A program made the position numbers and the translations under genes. Positions 37,523-46,673 of a DNA stretch of 64,000 nt are shown one piece after another; within the stretch, counting starts at the first letter, position 1, and each line of letters starts with the position of its first letter. The notes below the pieces were generated by a model that saw only the letters and a program-made list of their open reading frames with translations, was not told where the DNA came from and did no database searches. Source of the stretch: Ignavibacteriota bacterium (GTDB lineage: Bacteria > Bacteroidota > Ignavibacteria > Ignavibacteriales > Melioribacteraceae); contig JADJWT010000001.1 in assembly GCA_016716225.1 (NCBI GenBank), positions 1,550,001 through 1,614,000 on the forward strand, given 5' to 3'.

Positions 37523-38332
37523 ATGAAAAAGATAATTTTTTTATTAACAATTTTTTTTATGATTAGCTGCAATAACCAAAAAGATGAAATTGAAATTATT
37601 CTTAATTATGATCAGATATTTTTAAAAAGCGATAAGGTTGATAAAAAAATTGATGCCGAAAATGTTGGAATAAATGTCGATGAAATGCAAAAATTGTTTG
37701 ATTTTAAAAGTTTATTTGAATTGTTAAAACAAGGTCGACACAAATTTATTTATAATTTAATGATAAATGAAAACGGTAAAGTTCAGTTTCTTAGACTTAT
37801 AAAAAGTATAAATCAAAACTTTGATAAGAGTTTAATTCAGTTAGCAAAAAAATGGAAATTTATTCCAGCTGAGAAAAATTCACAAAAAGTTAAAAGTCAA
37901 GTAAATTTGATTATAGTTTTGAATTATGACTCCAAAGGTGAATATAAGTTAGAATTATTTTTTGATTATGAACATTCTGCGACATTAAATTTGCTTAGTG
38001 AAAATTATTTTGAGGAGTATTTTCAAGCTGTAGAAGAAATGCCTTCTCCAATTGGTGGAATTCAAGCAATTCAGCAAAAAATATTTTATCCGGAATTAGC
38101 AAGAAAAGCTGGAATTGAAGGTCGTGTTTATTTAAAAGCATTTATTGATGAAAACGGAAATGTAGCTTCAGCAGAAATTATCAAAGGTTTAGATGGCGGA
38201 TTAAGTGAAGCTGCGATGGAAGCAGTAAAAGCAACAAAATTTGAACCCGGAAGGCAAAGAGGTGTTCCAGTAAAAGTACAAGTTTCAATACCAATTTTAT
38301 TCAAATTAAGTAACGATGAAGTAAAGAAATAA
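37523..38332 (+). CDS. Lipoprotein with two TonB C-terminal-type domains
   Basis: The lipobox MISC (Cys16) indicates lipid anchoring, and GAGGAGAAA precedes the ATG. The first domain (about 65-135) is a degenerate TonB_C fold: YNLMINENGKVQFLRLIKS and then LAKKWKFIPAEK. The second (about 175-265) is canonical: IEGRVYLKAFIDENGNV, ASAEIIKGLDGG, EAVKATKFEPGRQRGVPV. TonB_C domains bind TonB boxes of outer-membrane receptors, but this protein lacks the TonB N-terminal transmembrane and Pro-rich spacer. It may be a periplasmic adaptor or decoy. It is the third gene of the sigma-factor block. Confidence 0.82.
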   Translation: MKKIIFLLTIFFMISCNNQKDEIEIILNYDQIFLKSDKVDKKIDAENVGINVDEMQKLFDFKSLFELLKQGRHKFIYNLMINENGKVQFLRLIKSINQNFDKSLIQLAKKWKFIPAEKNSQKVKSQVNLIIVLNYDSKGEYKLELFFDYEHSATLNLLSENYFEEYFQAVEEMPSPIGGIQAIQQKIFYPELARKAGIEGRVYLKAFIDENGNVASAEIIKGLDGGLSEAAMEAVKATKFEPGRQRGVPVKVQVSIPILFKLSNDEVKK

Positions 38333-38343
38333 AGGAGTGTAAA

Positions 38344-38706
38344 ATGAAAAAATTAAATAAAATTTTTACCATCATATTGTTATCGTCTTTTGTAATATTT
38401 GCGCAAGAAGAACTTGATAAACTGCCGGAAATTAAAGGTGGAATTCCAGAACTTGCAAAAAATATTAAATACCCCGAATCATCAAAGAAAGAGGGAATTG
38501 AAGGAAAAGTTTTTGTTAAAGCAATAATTGATGAAAATGGAAAAGTGGAATCTACAGAAGTTGTAAAAAGTGTAAACAAAGAATTGGATGAAGCAGCAAT
38601 ATCTGCAATTAAATTAACAGAATTTATTCCCGGTGAAAAAGATCGAAAATTTGTAAAAGCGGAAGTTGCAATTCCAATTAGTTTTAAGTTGAACGATAAA
38701 AAATAG
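38344..38706 (+). CDS. Exported single-domain TonB C-terminal protein
   Basis: A signal peptide (residues 1-20, ends VIFAQ) is followed by one TonB_C domain: GIEGKVFVKAIIDENGKV, ESTEVVKSVNKELDEAA and LTEFIPGEKDRKFVKAEV. The domain is a close relative of the second domain of the preceding gene (shared GIEG.V..KA.IDENG pattern), so the pair probably arose by duplication. AAAGGAGTGTAAA precedes the ATG, 11 bases after the upstream stop. There is no membrane anchor or energising segment. Confidence 0.82.
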   Translation: MKKLNKIFTIILLSSFVIFAQEELDKLPEIKGGIPELAKNIKYPESSKKEGIEGKVFVKAIIDENGKVESTEVVKSVNKELDEAAISAIKLTEFIPGEKDRKFVKAEVAIPISFKLNDKK

Positions 38707-38714
38707 ATTTATGC

Positions 38715-38770
38715 AAAAGATGGGATCTCTAAAACTATAATTGGAATTTGGGGATCACATCTTCATTTTC
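38715..38770. repeat. Diverged direct repeat, copy 1
   Basis: It begins AAAAGATGGGATCTCTAAA and contains GGGATCACATCTT about 35 bases on. A related sequence in the same order lies at 39213-39266, on the other side of the small basic gene. Further AGATG/ATCTC words lie between here and 38890, and the 247-base gap contains no gene. Confidence 0.5.
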
Positions 38771-38953
38771 GTGGAAATCCCATCTCACAAATCATAAAAA
38801 AACATACAAGAGATGTAATCTTAAGGGATAGATTTTTAAAAATTTCACATAGCATAAAAATAACACATCAAATCTTATTTTTGAATCTCATCTTATAATT
38901 TATTAATATTGGCTCCAAAATAATTAAGAAATTGTCATATCACAGGGGGTGTT

Positions 38954-39193
38954 ATGCCGAGATCATATTCTCAAAAAGTAAAACAATCGATTGAAAACAT
39001 GTACCGTCACCAAGCGCAATCAAAAAAAGACGGTAGTTACTTGCAGGATTTATTAATAGCTAGATCCAAATTGGAAGATTATCACGAAGTTTTGAAATGG
39101 CTAAACCAAAACGGATATAAAGTTTTTAAAGGTGGAATAGTTGTAAAAAAAGGTGATAGAATTGTTGAAAACTTTATAAGTAATGCATATTAA
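38954..39193 (+). CDS. Small basic protein of unknown function
   Basis: The 79 residues are well initiated: AGGGGGTGTT stands just before the ATG. The first half is basic and helical (MPRSYSQKVKQSIENMYRHQ) and the second half reads EVLKWLNQNGYKVFKGG, then IVVKKGDRIVENF, suggesting a short helix plus beta hairpin. It has no signal or membrane segment. I do not recognise a family; nucleic-acid binding is possible from charge alone. It is isolated, flanked on both sides by a diverged approximately 55-base direct repeat. Confidence 0.7.
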   Translation: MPRSYSQKVKQSIENMYRHQAQSKKDGSYLQDLLIARSKLEDYHEVLKWLNQNGYKVFKGGIVVKKGDRIVENFISNAY

Positions 39194-39212
39194 AAAAATT
39201 ACCTCAGATATT

Positions 39213-39266
39213 AAAAGATGGGATATCTAAATCAATATATGAAGCTGGGATCGCGCCTTTTGCATT
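39213..39266. repeat. Diverged direct repeat, copy 2
   Basis: It starts AAAAGATGGGATATCTAAA and continues to CTGGGATCGCGCCTTTTGC, aligning with 38715-38770 allowing substitutions and one gap. Confidence 0.5.
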
Positions 39267-39296
39267 TGTAAGGAAAAATTTTTTCAATAATCTTTT

Positions 39297-41108
39297 CTAA
39301 AGTAAATCAAATTTAACTCCGCCAATAATCCATCTTCCCGGTAAAGGAACTCCGAGAATTTCTTGAAAAGTTTTATTCAATAAATTAGAAACTTTGAAAA
39401 AAACATCAAAATGTAAAATCGTTTTTTGCAATTTGGTATCAATTGTAAAATGATCTTCAAAATTTATTCTGTCTTCATAATTTATCGACCAGCTTTGCTT
39501 AATATCCAAAAGAAGATTATTAAAAATTTGCACATTTAAATCATTTCGTAAATATTCTAAATTATAACGCGATTGATTTCCCAAATTAATTTTATCAGAG
39601 TTTAAATAAGTATAATCGATTTTTATTTTATCAAAAATATTATTGGTGATATTTTTTAGATTTATTGAAAATCCCAATTCAAAACCGTTTGTATTTATTT
39701 TGGTTAAATTTTTCGCTTTCCAAATATTAGTTTCTTCATTCAGAACATAATCAATTAAATTTTTTCCTTCTTTTCTAAAAACAGAAAAATTACTTTCCCC
39801 GAAATCTGATAAATAATTCAAACCAATTTCATAATTCATTGATTCTTCAGGATTCAAATTTGAATTTCCCAATGTAACCGGATCTTTGTAAAATAATTCT
39901 GTGTAAGTCGGTATGCGAAACGCTTTTCCAAAATTTGCAAATATTTTTAAATTACTTTTGTGAGAATATGACAAATCAATTCCAGGCCAGAATTTAAAAT
40001 TTAGCGATGAATATTTATAAGCAAACCCGGCAATGCTGATATGGATTTTATCAATTGGCTTAAAAATTTGCTCGATAAAAATTCCTTTTTTTTCTCTTTC
40101 ATGATTTCCAAGATTATTACTTTCAATTATATCTTTTGAAAATTCAATTCCGAAACTTGTAACTTCTCCAAATAGATTTAGAGAAGTTTGAATTTCTCCG
40201 CCAAAAGAATTTGTTGTATGAATATTTTTATAAAATGATTCATCAAATTTATTTAGTACAAACTCATCATTGTAATTTCGCCAATACAAATTTGGTTTTA
40301 TTTTGATTTTGAGTAAATCAACATCTGCAGAAATTGAAGCAAAATTTGTTTTAACTTTTTCTGCTTGATTTGGAAAACGAATTGTATAAAAACTATTTGC
40401 ACCAAAATTTTTATCTGAATATCCATAAATTGTATTTAGAATTGCATTGGAAAATTTGAATGAATTGTTAACGGAAAAAATATAATTTTCAAATTCAGTA
40501 TTAGTTCTGTAACCATCAGATTTGGACTTTGTAAATGTTAAATTGTGAAATGTACTTCCTAAATTTTGTGAAGCATTAAATCCAAAATTGTAAAAATTAT
40601 TTTCACCGCCACTAAGATCAATTCCTAAATTATTTACTCCACTTTTTTTTGTAATAAAATTTATAACTCCGCTGAAAGCATTTGCGCCATATATTTGCGA
40701 ACCTTGTCCCTTTAAGAATTCCACCCTTTCAATTTGAGAAAAATTTATCGGTAAATTAAAATTATGATGTCCGGTTTGCGGATCAATTAATTTTATTCCA
40801 TCAATTAAAATTAAAGTTTGCTCAAAACTTCCTCCGCGAATTGAAACATCAGCTTGAACATTTTCCGGTCCACGCTGTTTTAAATCAATTCCGCTTATTT
40901 GATCACACAATTCTTGAATATTTGTAACGGGAAGATTTTTAATTTCTTTGGTTGAAATTATTTCAATACTTCTTCCTATTTCTGAAAATGAAAGCGGAAT
41001 TCTGTTTGATGAAACAACAACAGAATCAATTTTATAATCAATTATTTTTTGAGAAAAATTATTTTTTACGAAAATGAATATTAAAAATATTAGTAAAATT
41101 TGTTTCAT
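39297..41108 (-). CDS. BtuB-like TonB-dependent outer-membrane receptor
   Basis: A signal peptide covers about residues 1-19. The plug domain is clear: VDSVVVSSNRIPLSFSEIG (TonB-box-like region), IQELCDQISGIDLKQRG, ADVSIRGGSFEQTLILIDG and YGANAFSGVINFITKK. The remaining approximately 450 residues are alternating beta strands ending in an aromatic-rich GRWIIGGVKFDLL. The plug and the 603-residue size resemble BtuB (vitamin B12) rather than larger siderophore receptors. The B12-dependent mutase in the window makes that substrate plausible but unproven. No cobalamin riboswitch motif is seen upstream. AAGGAATCA precedes the ATG. Confidence 0.88.
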   Translation of the reverse strand: MKQILLIFLIFIFVKNNFSQKIIDYKIDSVVVSSNRIPLSFSEIGRSIEIISTKEIKNLPVTNIQELCDQISGIDLKQRGPENVQADVSIRGGSFEQTLILIDGIKLIDPQTGHHNFNLPINFSQIERVEFLKGQGSQIYGANAFSGVINFITKKSGVNNLGIDLSGGENNFYNFGFNASQNLGSTFHNLTFTKSKSDGYRTNTEFENYIFSVNNSFKFSNAILNTIYGYSDKNFGANSFYTIRFPNQAEKVKTNFASISADVDLLKIKIKPNLYWRNYNDEFVLNKFDESFYKNIHTTNSFGGEIQTSLNLFGEVTSFGIEFSKDIIESNNLGNHEREKKGIFIEQIFKPIDKIHISIAGFAYKYSSLNFKFWPGIDLSYSHKSNLKIFANFGKAFRIPTYTELFYKDPVTLGNSNLNPEESMNYEIGLNYLSDFGESNFSVFRKEGKNLIDYVLNEETNIWKAKNLTKINTNGFELGFSINLKNITNNIFDKIKIDYTYLNSDKINLGNQSRYNLEYLRNDLNVQIFNNLLLDIKQSWSINYEDRINFEDHFTIDTKLQKTILHFDVFFKVSNLLNKTFQEILGVPLPGRWIIGGVKFDLL

Positions 41109-41235
41109 TGATTCCTTGTTAAATTAATTTGAAAATGTAAATCAGAAAAAATGATAGAGTTTTTTTTGAGATATTTTGGGATAATTAAAAATGAAGTAAG
41201 AAAAAGATTAGGATTAAGAATAAGATTAAATGAAA

Positions 41236-41266
41236 AAATAAAGAGGCTGAAAATTAATTCAACCTC
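41236..41266 (-). terminator. Terminator of rseP
   Basis: On the minus strand GAGGTTGAA pairs with TTCAGCCTC (one G-T pair) across a 6-nt loop and is followed by TTTATTTTTT, about 55 bases after the rseP stop. Confidence 0.8.
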
Positions 41267-41321
41267 GTGAAATTCTAGAGTAAAAATCTAGGGAAAAAAA
41301 CAAAGAACAAAATTTTAATTT

Positions 41322-42680
41322 TTACAAACTTGCAATATCTGTATAAATAACATAAGCCATAAACATTAGCAAAATTACAAATCCAAAATTTTGTATTGCC
41401 AATTTTATTTTTATTGGAAGTTCTCTTCTAATAATTCCTTCGATTAAAATAATTACAAAATGTCCGCCATCTAAAACTGGGAAGGGCATAATATTAATTA
41501 TTGCCAAACTTAAACTTAGTAATGCTAAAAACATTAAAAATGGAATTATTCCAGCATCAGCAGATTGTGAAGCAAACTTAGCAATTTTAACTGGACCGCC
41601 GAATGAATTTTCAAAAGCAATATCTCCGCGAATTACATTTCCTAACATTTTAAATGTTAGTGCAGTATATCCGCCAATATTAGAAACACTTTTTACAAAG
41701 GATTCACCTAAAGAATAATCTTTTCTCTCAACATCACCTAAATATGCATCACCTATATTAATTCCAATTAATCCGTTTGAGCCCGGAGTAACATTTGCTA
41801 AAATTGTATCTTTTTCTCGCAAAACTTTTATAGGTAATTCAACTTCTTTATTTGATGAAATTATAGAAATTACTTGTTGAGTCGATTTTATTTTAGCATT
41901 GTTTATATCTAAAAATATATCTCCACTTTTTAATCCGGCTTTTTCTGCTGGGGAATCTTTCATAACATTGCTGATTAATGGTTTTGTATCTCCAATTGGA
42001 AAGAAATCTGATTCTTGTGAAGCTTTTGATAAAATATCTCTTGGCGCAGTAAAATCAAATTCGCTGCCGTTTCTTTCTACAACAACGGTTACATTTTTTC
42101 CAAGATTTTCAATCAATAAAGAATTTAATAAATTTTCCCAATCATTTACTTTTGTACCGTTCACAGAAATTATTTTATCAAAAGATCTAAATCCGGCTTC
42201 ATAAGCAAGCGTTGTGTCAGCAACTTCACCAAGTGAAGTAGTCTTCATTATTTGTTTTCCTTGAAAATAATTTACTCCCCAAAAAATTGCAATCGCGAGA
42301 AGTAAATTCATCAAAACTCCGGCGGTAATTACAAATAATTTTTGATAAGTAGGCTTAGCTCTGAATTCATAAGGTTGAGGTTCTTCATTTGCAAATTTTG
42401 TATCAAAACTTTCATCAACCATTCCGGCAATTTTTACATATCCACCCAAAGGTAATAGACAAAGTTTATAATCCGTATGACCTTGTATATCCAAATCTTT
42501 TGCAAGATTGCCAAATGTAAAACCATTTATTTTATTCCAGCCGAATAAACGTTGTCCAAATCCAATAGCAAATGCATCTGTTCGCATTTTGCAAATTCGT
42601 GCTGCTAAAAAATGTCCTAATTCATGAACAAAAACCAAAATAGCAATTGTTATTATGAAATAAATTATTGAGTTAACCAA
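41322..42680 (-). CDS. rseP: RseP-type site-2 intramembrane zinc protease
   Basis: It cleaves transmembrane anti-sigma factors or signal peptides within the membrane. The first helix carries FVHELGHFLAARI (HExxH zinc site) and the last part LDGGHFVIILIEG supplies the third ligand in the NxxPxxxLDGG motif (NIMPFPVLDGG). Two PDZ-like domains lie between (for example ADTTLAYEAGFRSFDKI and DSPAEKAGLKSGDIFLDI). Length 452 is normal. The start is TTG, supported by GTGGAGATAAT immediately upstream. It follows dxr by about 100 bases on the same strand, a common pairing. The predicted anti-sigma factor at 37048 is a possible client. Confidence 0.94.
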   Translation of the reverse strand: MVNSIIYFIITIAILVFVHELGHFLAARICKMRTDAFAIGFGQRLFGWNKINGFTFGNLAKDLDIQGHTDYKLCLLPLGGYVKIAGMVDESFDTKFANEEPQPYEFRAKPTYQKLFVITAGVLMNLLLAIAIFWGVNYFQGKQIMKTTSLGEVADTTLAYEAGFRSFDKIISVNGTKVNDWENLLNSLLIENLGKNVTVVVERNGSEFDFTAPRDILSKASQESDFFPIGDTKPLISNVMKDSPAEKAGLKSGDIFLDINNAKIKSTQQVISIISSNKEVELPIKVLREKDTILANVTPGSNGLIGINIGDAYLGDVERKDYSLGESFVKSVSNIGGYTALTFKMLGNVIRGDIAFENSFGGPVKIAKFASQSADAGIIPFLMFLALLSLSLAIINIMPFPVLDGGHFVIILIEGIIRRELPIKIKLAIQNFGFVILLMFMAYVIYTDIASL

Positions 42681-42779
42681 ATTATCTCCACTTATTAAAA
42701 AAAATTTAAGAAAGTTAGATTAACGATTTAAGATTTTTAGAAAAAAAACCATCATCATTTATTAATCAAATCTAGAATC

Positions 42780-43913
42780 TTAAAATTCAGCTACTAATTT
42801 TCTTGTTTGACGATCACAATCCAAAATTGTTTCGAAACTAATATTATGACTTACATCAATATTATTCAAGGCATAATCGATTAATTCTGGAATTTGTGTA
42901 AATCTAATATTTTTATTTAAAAACTTTTCAACCGCAATTTCATTTGCCGCATTTAGTATACAAGGAGCAGTTCCGCCTTGTTCCATCGAATCAAAAGCTA
43001 ATTTTAAACATTTAAATTTATTTAAATCCGGCTCAAAAAAAGTTAATTCTTTCAAAGTTGGAAAATGTGTATATACAAAATTACTTCCAAATCTCTCCGG
43101 ATAAGTCAATGCATATTGAATCGGTAATTTCATATCCGGCAAACTTAATTGAGCTTTTATGCTTCCGTCAATAAATTCTACCATTGAATGAACAATTGAT
43201 TGAGGATGAACAACAACATCAATTTTACTTTTCGGCAATCCAAAGAGCCAATGAGCTTCAATTACTTCCAAACCTTTATTCATCATTGTTGAAGAATCAA
43301 TTGTAACTTTATTTCCCATATTCCAATTTGGGTGATTTAAAGCTTCTTCAACAGTTACTTTTTCTAAATCCGAAAAAGATTTTTTAAGAAAAGGCCCGCC
43401 TGAAGCAGTTACTAATAATTTTTCAATATTATTTTTTTCTTCACCAACTAAACACTGAAAAATTGCACTATGCTCAGAATCAACGGGAATTATTTCAGCA
43501 TTATTTTTTTCTGCTGATGAAGTTACAATTTCACCTGCTGCTACTAACGTTTCTTTATTTGCGAGAGCAATTCTTTTTCCTCTTTTTATACTTTCAAGAG
43601 TTGGAGTCAATCCAGCAAAACCAACTAATGATGAAACTAAAATATCATAATCGCCGTTTTTTGTAATTTCAATCAATCCCTCTTCGCCACTTAATACTTT
43701 GCAATTTTTTACTTCATTTTGTAATTCTTGATATTTCCCATTTTTTACAACAACAAATTTCGGATTAAACTCGTCAATTTGTTTTTTTAGTAGTTCAATA
43801 TTCGAATTTACCGTTAATCCAAAAACTTCAAACTTATCTCTAAAATTTCTGATAACATCTAAAGTGCTTATGCCTATCGATCCCGTTGAACCAAGAATTA
43901 GAATTTTTTTCAT
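42780..43913 (-). CDS. dxr: 1-deoxy-D-xylulose 5-phosphate reductoisomerase
   Basis: It catalyses the committed NADPH-dependent step of the MEP isoprenoid pathway. The N-terminal Rossmann motif is LGSTGSIGISTLDVI. The catalytic part shows ANKETLVAAGEI, PVDSEHSAIFQ, TASGGPF, MGNKVTIDSSTMMNKGLEV and HPQSIVHSMVEF. Length 377 is typical. It lies upstream of rseP in the same direction, an arrangement seen in many bacteria. Confidence 0.96.
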   Translation of the reverse strand: MKKILILGSTGSIGISTLDVIRNFRDKFEVFGLTVNSNIELLKKQIDEFNPKFVVVKNGKYQELQNEVKNCKVLSGEEGLIEITKNGDYDILVSSLVGFAGLTPTLESIKRGKRIALANKETLVAAGEIVTSSAEKNNAEIIPVDSEHSAIFQCLVGEEKNNIEKLLVTASGGPFLKKSFSDLEKVTVEEALNHPNWNMGNKVTIDSSTMMNKGLEVIEAHWLFGLPKSKIDVVVHPQSIVHSMVEFIDGSIKAQLSLPDMKLPIQYALTYPERFGSNFVYTHFPTLKELTFFEPDLNKFKCLKLAFDSMEQGGTAPCILNAANEIAVEKFLNKNIRFTQIPELIDYALNNIDVSHNISFETILDCDRQTRKLVAEF

Positions 43914-43977
43914 CTAAAAATAATTTTGATAAATCTTTGCGTAAAAATACTATTAAAAGTTGCTATTATAAACATAT

Positions 43978-44451
43978 TTATGAATACAATCTGTGAGTAA
44001 TAGCAAATAGAAAATTTATCAGAACAAGAATATTCACAATATTATTAGAGTTAAAAACCTTTTTAAGATTTTTATTTATTTCTTCGGAATTTTCACTTCC
44101 AAGAGAAATTCTTAATTTTTTGGAATCCGGAATAATTTTTACAAAAGTTAAAATTAAGATTATCACAAAAATAATTTGCTTTGTTGCAAGCCAATGTGCA
44201 TGACTCATATCAAAAAATCCATAACCGGGATTTTGCAATACAACAATAGTTCCGGTAATTGCAATGCCGAGCGAACCAACAATTCCAAATAAATTTGATA
44301 ATTGCAAATAAAGAGAAATTAATTCTCTTTTAATTTCTGTGTTATTGGAGTTTTCAATTTTATTTTTGATAATTAAATCAGCTGCAAAAAATATCAGCCA
44401 TATTCCGGCAAAAATTATATGTAAAGCAACAATTGTTTGATAATGCTGCAT
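43978..44451 (-). CDS. Small four-helix integral membrane protein
   Basis: Four hydrophobic segments lie at about 5-27, 50-75, 90-107 and 135-152. Conserved-looking features are LHIIFAGIWLIFFAADL in helix 1 and an H in DMSHAHWLATKQ before helix 3. The architecture resembles the DUF2269/CopD-like group of small membrane proteins, where such histidines may bind haem or copper; this is an impression only. AAAGGAAAACCC precedes the ATG. It lies 12 bases downstream of the nitronate monooxygenase gene, probably cotranscribed. Confidence 0.7.
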   Translation of the reverse strand: MQHYQTIVALHIIFAGIWLIFFAADLIIKNKIENSNNTEIKRELISLYLQLSNLFGIVGSLGIAITGTIVVLQNPGYGFFDMSHAHWLATKQIIFVIILILTFVKIIPDSKKLRISLGSENSEEINKNLKKVFNSNNIVNILVLINFLFAITHRLYS

Positions 44452-44463
44452 GGGTTTTCCTTT

Positions 44464-45402
44464 CTATAATGTTATTAAATTTTGTAATGCTAAATTGTAT
44501 TCGTTAATCAATCTTTCCATTAATTTTTCAACAGATGGAATATCATTTATCAATCCTGAACTTTGACTTGCTTCAAGCATTCCCTCGTCCAAATTTCCTT
44601 CGAATATTCCTTTCATTTCCCGCTTTTTACCAAGTAATTCTTTTTGAGTTTCCAAATCGGCGCAAATATTTTCAAGTTTTGAAATTTCTTCACTGAATTT
44701 ATTTTTAATTACGCGAGCCATTCCAATTTTCTTTAGAATGAGTTGAGTATCAACATCTTTTGAATTAATTACTGATTGTTTATAATTTTCATGTGCCGAA
44801 GATTCTTGAGTTATTGCAAATCGAGTTCCAATTTGAACCCCTTCTGCGCCCAATGCCAGTGCTGCTAGAATTCCATTCCCGTTTGAAATTCCTCCGGCTG
44901 CAATTATGGGAATTTTTACAGATTCAACAAGTTGGGGAATTAGTGAAAAAGTTGTAAGCTCATCAATTCCATTATGACCACCGGCTTCTACACCTTCTCC
45001 AACAATTGCATCGCATCCTACACTTTCTGCTTTTAATGCAAATTTTAAATTCGGAACAACATGAATAACAACGATATTATTTTTCTTAAATGAATCAATA
45101 AACTTTCCCGGATGACCGGCAGATGTAAATACAATTTTTACATTTTCTTCTAAAATTACTTTTACCAAATCTTCAGCATCGCCGCGAAATAGAGGTAAAT
45201 TTACTCCAAAAGATTTTGAAGTTGCAGATTTACATTTTTGAATATGTTCTCTTAACAATTCCGGTTTCATTGAGCCGGAGCCTATCAAACCCAATCCGCC
45301 ATTGTTTGAAACGGCTGAAGCTAATTTCCATCCCGAAACCCAAACCATTCCGGCTTGAATTATAGGATATTTAATTTGTAATATTTTAGTAATTCTATTT
45401 AT
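44464..45402 (-). CDS. Nitronate monooxygenase-family FMN enzyme (apparent ATA start)
   Basis: This is an NPD/2-nitropropane-dioxygenase-type TIM barrel that oxidises nitronates with FMN and O2. Motifs are GEGVEAGGHNG with the catalytic His, IIAAGGISNGNGILAALALG for the phosphate site, and GVQIGTRFAIT. The first ATG (45348) lies after the first beta strand. The codons before it encode the expected family N-terminus NRITKILQIKYPIIQAGMVW, including the FMN-contacting QAGM. No ATG, GTG or TTG exists between the upstream TAA (45420) and 45348; an ATA stands exactly where the initiator ATG would be, with GAG about 6 bases upstream. Either ATA initiates, a sequencing error is present, or the gene is impaired. 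Confidence 0.82.
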   Translation of the reverse strand: MNRITKILQIKYPIIQAGMVWVSGWKLASAVSNNGGLGLIGSGSMKPELLREHIQKCKSATSKSFGVNLPLFRGDAEDLVKVILEENVKIVFTSAGHPGKFIDSFKKNNIVVIHVVPNLKFALKAESVGCDAIVGEGVEAGGHNGIDELTTFSLIPQLVESVKIPIIAAGGISNGNGILAALALGAEGVQIGTRFAITQESSAHENYKQSVINSKDVDTQLILKKIGMARVIKNKFSEEISKLENICADLETQKELLGKKREMKGIFEGNLDEGMLEASQSSGLINDIPSVEKLMERLINEYNLALQNLITL

Positions 45403-45528
45403 TTGAAACTCAAAAAATTAAATGAAAAATTTCGCACAATTTTGATTATGGACTTCTTTTTATCTACTTTTAAAATCTAAATTTAGTATAAAATGAAATT
45501 CTTAAGAAAAATAACAAAAGAGGTTTAA

Positions 45529-46671
45529 ATGTCCTACTTTTTTACATCCGAGTCAGTTTCAGAAGGTCATCCGGATAAAGTTTCAGATGCAATATCAGAC
45601 GGAGTTTTAGATGCAATTCTTGCGCAAGATCCAAATGCACGTGTTGCATGCGAAACTTTTGTAACAACCGGTTTGGTGTTGGTAGGTGGAGAAATTACAA
45701 CAACTGCATATGTTGATATTCAAGAAATAGTTAGAAATACTGTTAAAAAAATTGGTTATACACAAGCAGAATATAAATTTGATTCAGAATCTTGTTCAGT
45801 ACTAAATGCAATTCATTCACAATCTCCGGATATTGCTATGGGTGTTGATACTGGCGGTGCTGGTGATCAAGGAATTATGTTTGGTTATGCTTGCGATCAA
45901 ACTCCGGAATTAATGCCGATGCCTATTGTTTATGCTCACAAGCTAGTAAAAAAACTTGCCGATATTAGAAAGAAAAATAAAAAATTAATGCCATATCTAA
46001 GACCGGATGCAAAATCACAAGTTACTGTAGAATATGATGAAAATCATAAACCATTAAGAATTGATGCGGTTGTAATCTCTACACAACATGATGGAAATGT
46101 AAGTCAGAAAAAAATAAAAACCGATGTAATTAAAAATGTAATACAAACAGTTATTCCCGCAAAACTATTGGATAAAAAAACAAAATATTTTGTTAATCCA
46201 ACCGGAAGATTTGAAATTGGCGGACCTCACGGAGACAGCGGTTTAACTGGTAGAAAAATTATTGTTGATACTTATGGCGGCTGGGCACCTCACGGCGGCG
46301 GAGCATTTTCCGGAAAAGATCCTTCCAAAGTTGATAGAAGCGCAACTTATGCAGCACGTCATATTGCAAAAAATGTTGTTGGTGCAAAATTAGCACAAGA
46401 ATGTTTGGTTCAATTAGCATATGCAATTGGAGTTGCCGAACCGGTTTCTATTTTTGTTGATACTAAAGGAACCGGAGTAATTTCCGATAATGAAATTTCT
46501 GAAATGATAAAAAAAGAAGTTGATCTTACACCGAAAGGAATAATCAGCAGATTAAACTTGCGAACACCTATTTATCAAAATACAACTGCTTATGGTCATT
46601 TTGGAAGAGATGGATTTTCTTGGGAAAAATTAGACTTAGTAGAAAAATTTAAAAAGTATAAGAAAGGTTAA
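45529..46671 (+). CDS. metK: S-adenosylmethionine synthetase
   Basis: It makes S-adenosylmethionine from methionine and ATP. Diagnostic stretches are FTSESVSEGHPDKVSDAISD, GAGDQGIMFGYA and GGGAFSGKDPSKVDRSA, plus GPHGDSGLTGRKI. All 380 residues align with the usual MetK length. AGAGGTTTAA precedes the ATG. ahcY begins 2 bases after the stop, giving a methyl-cycle operon. I saw no SAM riboswitch in the 126-base leader. Confidence 0.97.
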   Translation: MSYFFTSESVSEGHPDKVSDAISDGVLDAILAQDPNARVACETFVTTGLVLVGGEITTTAYVDIQEIVRNTVKKIGYTQAEYKFDSESCSVLNAIHSQSPDIAMGVDTGGAGDQGIMFGYACDQTPELMPMPIVYAHKLVKKLADIRKKNKKLMPYLRPDAKSQVTVEYDENHKPLRIDAVVISTQHDGNVSQKKIKTDVIKNVIQTVIPAKLLDKKTKYFVNPTGRFEIGGPHGDSGLTGRKIIVDTYGGWAPHGGGAFSGKDPSKVDRSATYAARHIAKNVVGAKLAQECLVQLAYAIGVAEPVSIFVDTKGTGVISDNEISEMIKKEVDLTPKGIISRLNLRTPIYQNTTAYGHFGRDGFSWEKLDLVEKFKKYKKG

Positions 46672-46673
46672 AA

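Noticed and set aside
41109..41321. Possible cobalamin riboswitch upstream of the BtuB-like gene
   Set aside because: No B12-box-like GCCACTG core or matching structure could be found on the minus strand.
45403..45528. Possible SAM riboswitch before metK
   Set aside because: The leader is AT-rich and lacks stable paired helices or SAM-I/II core motifs.
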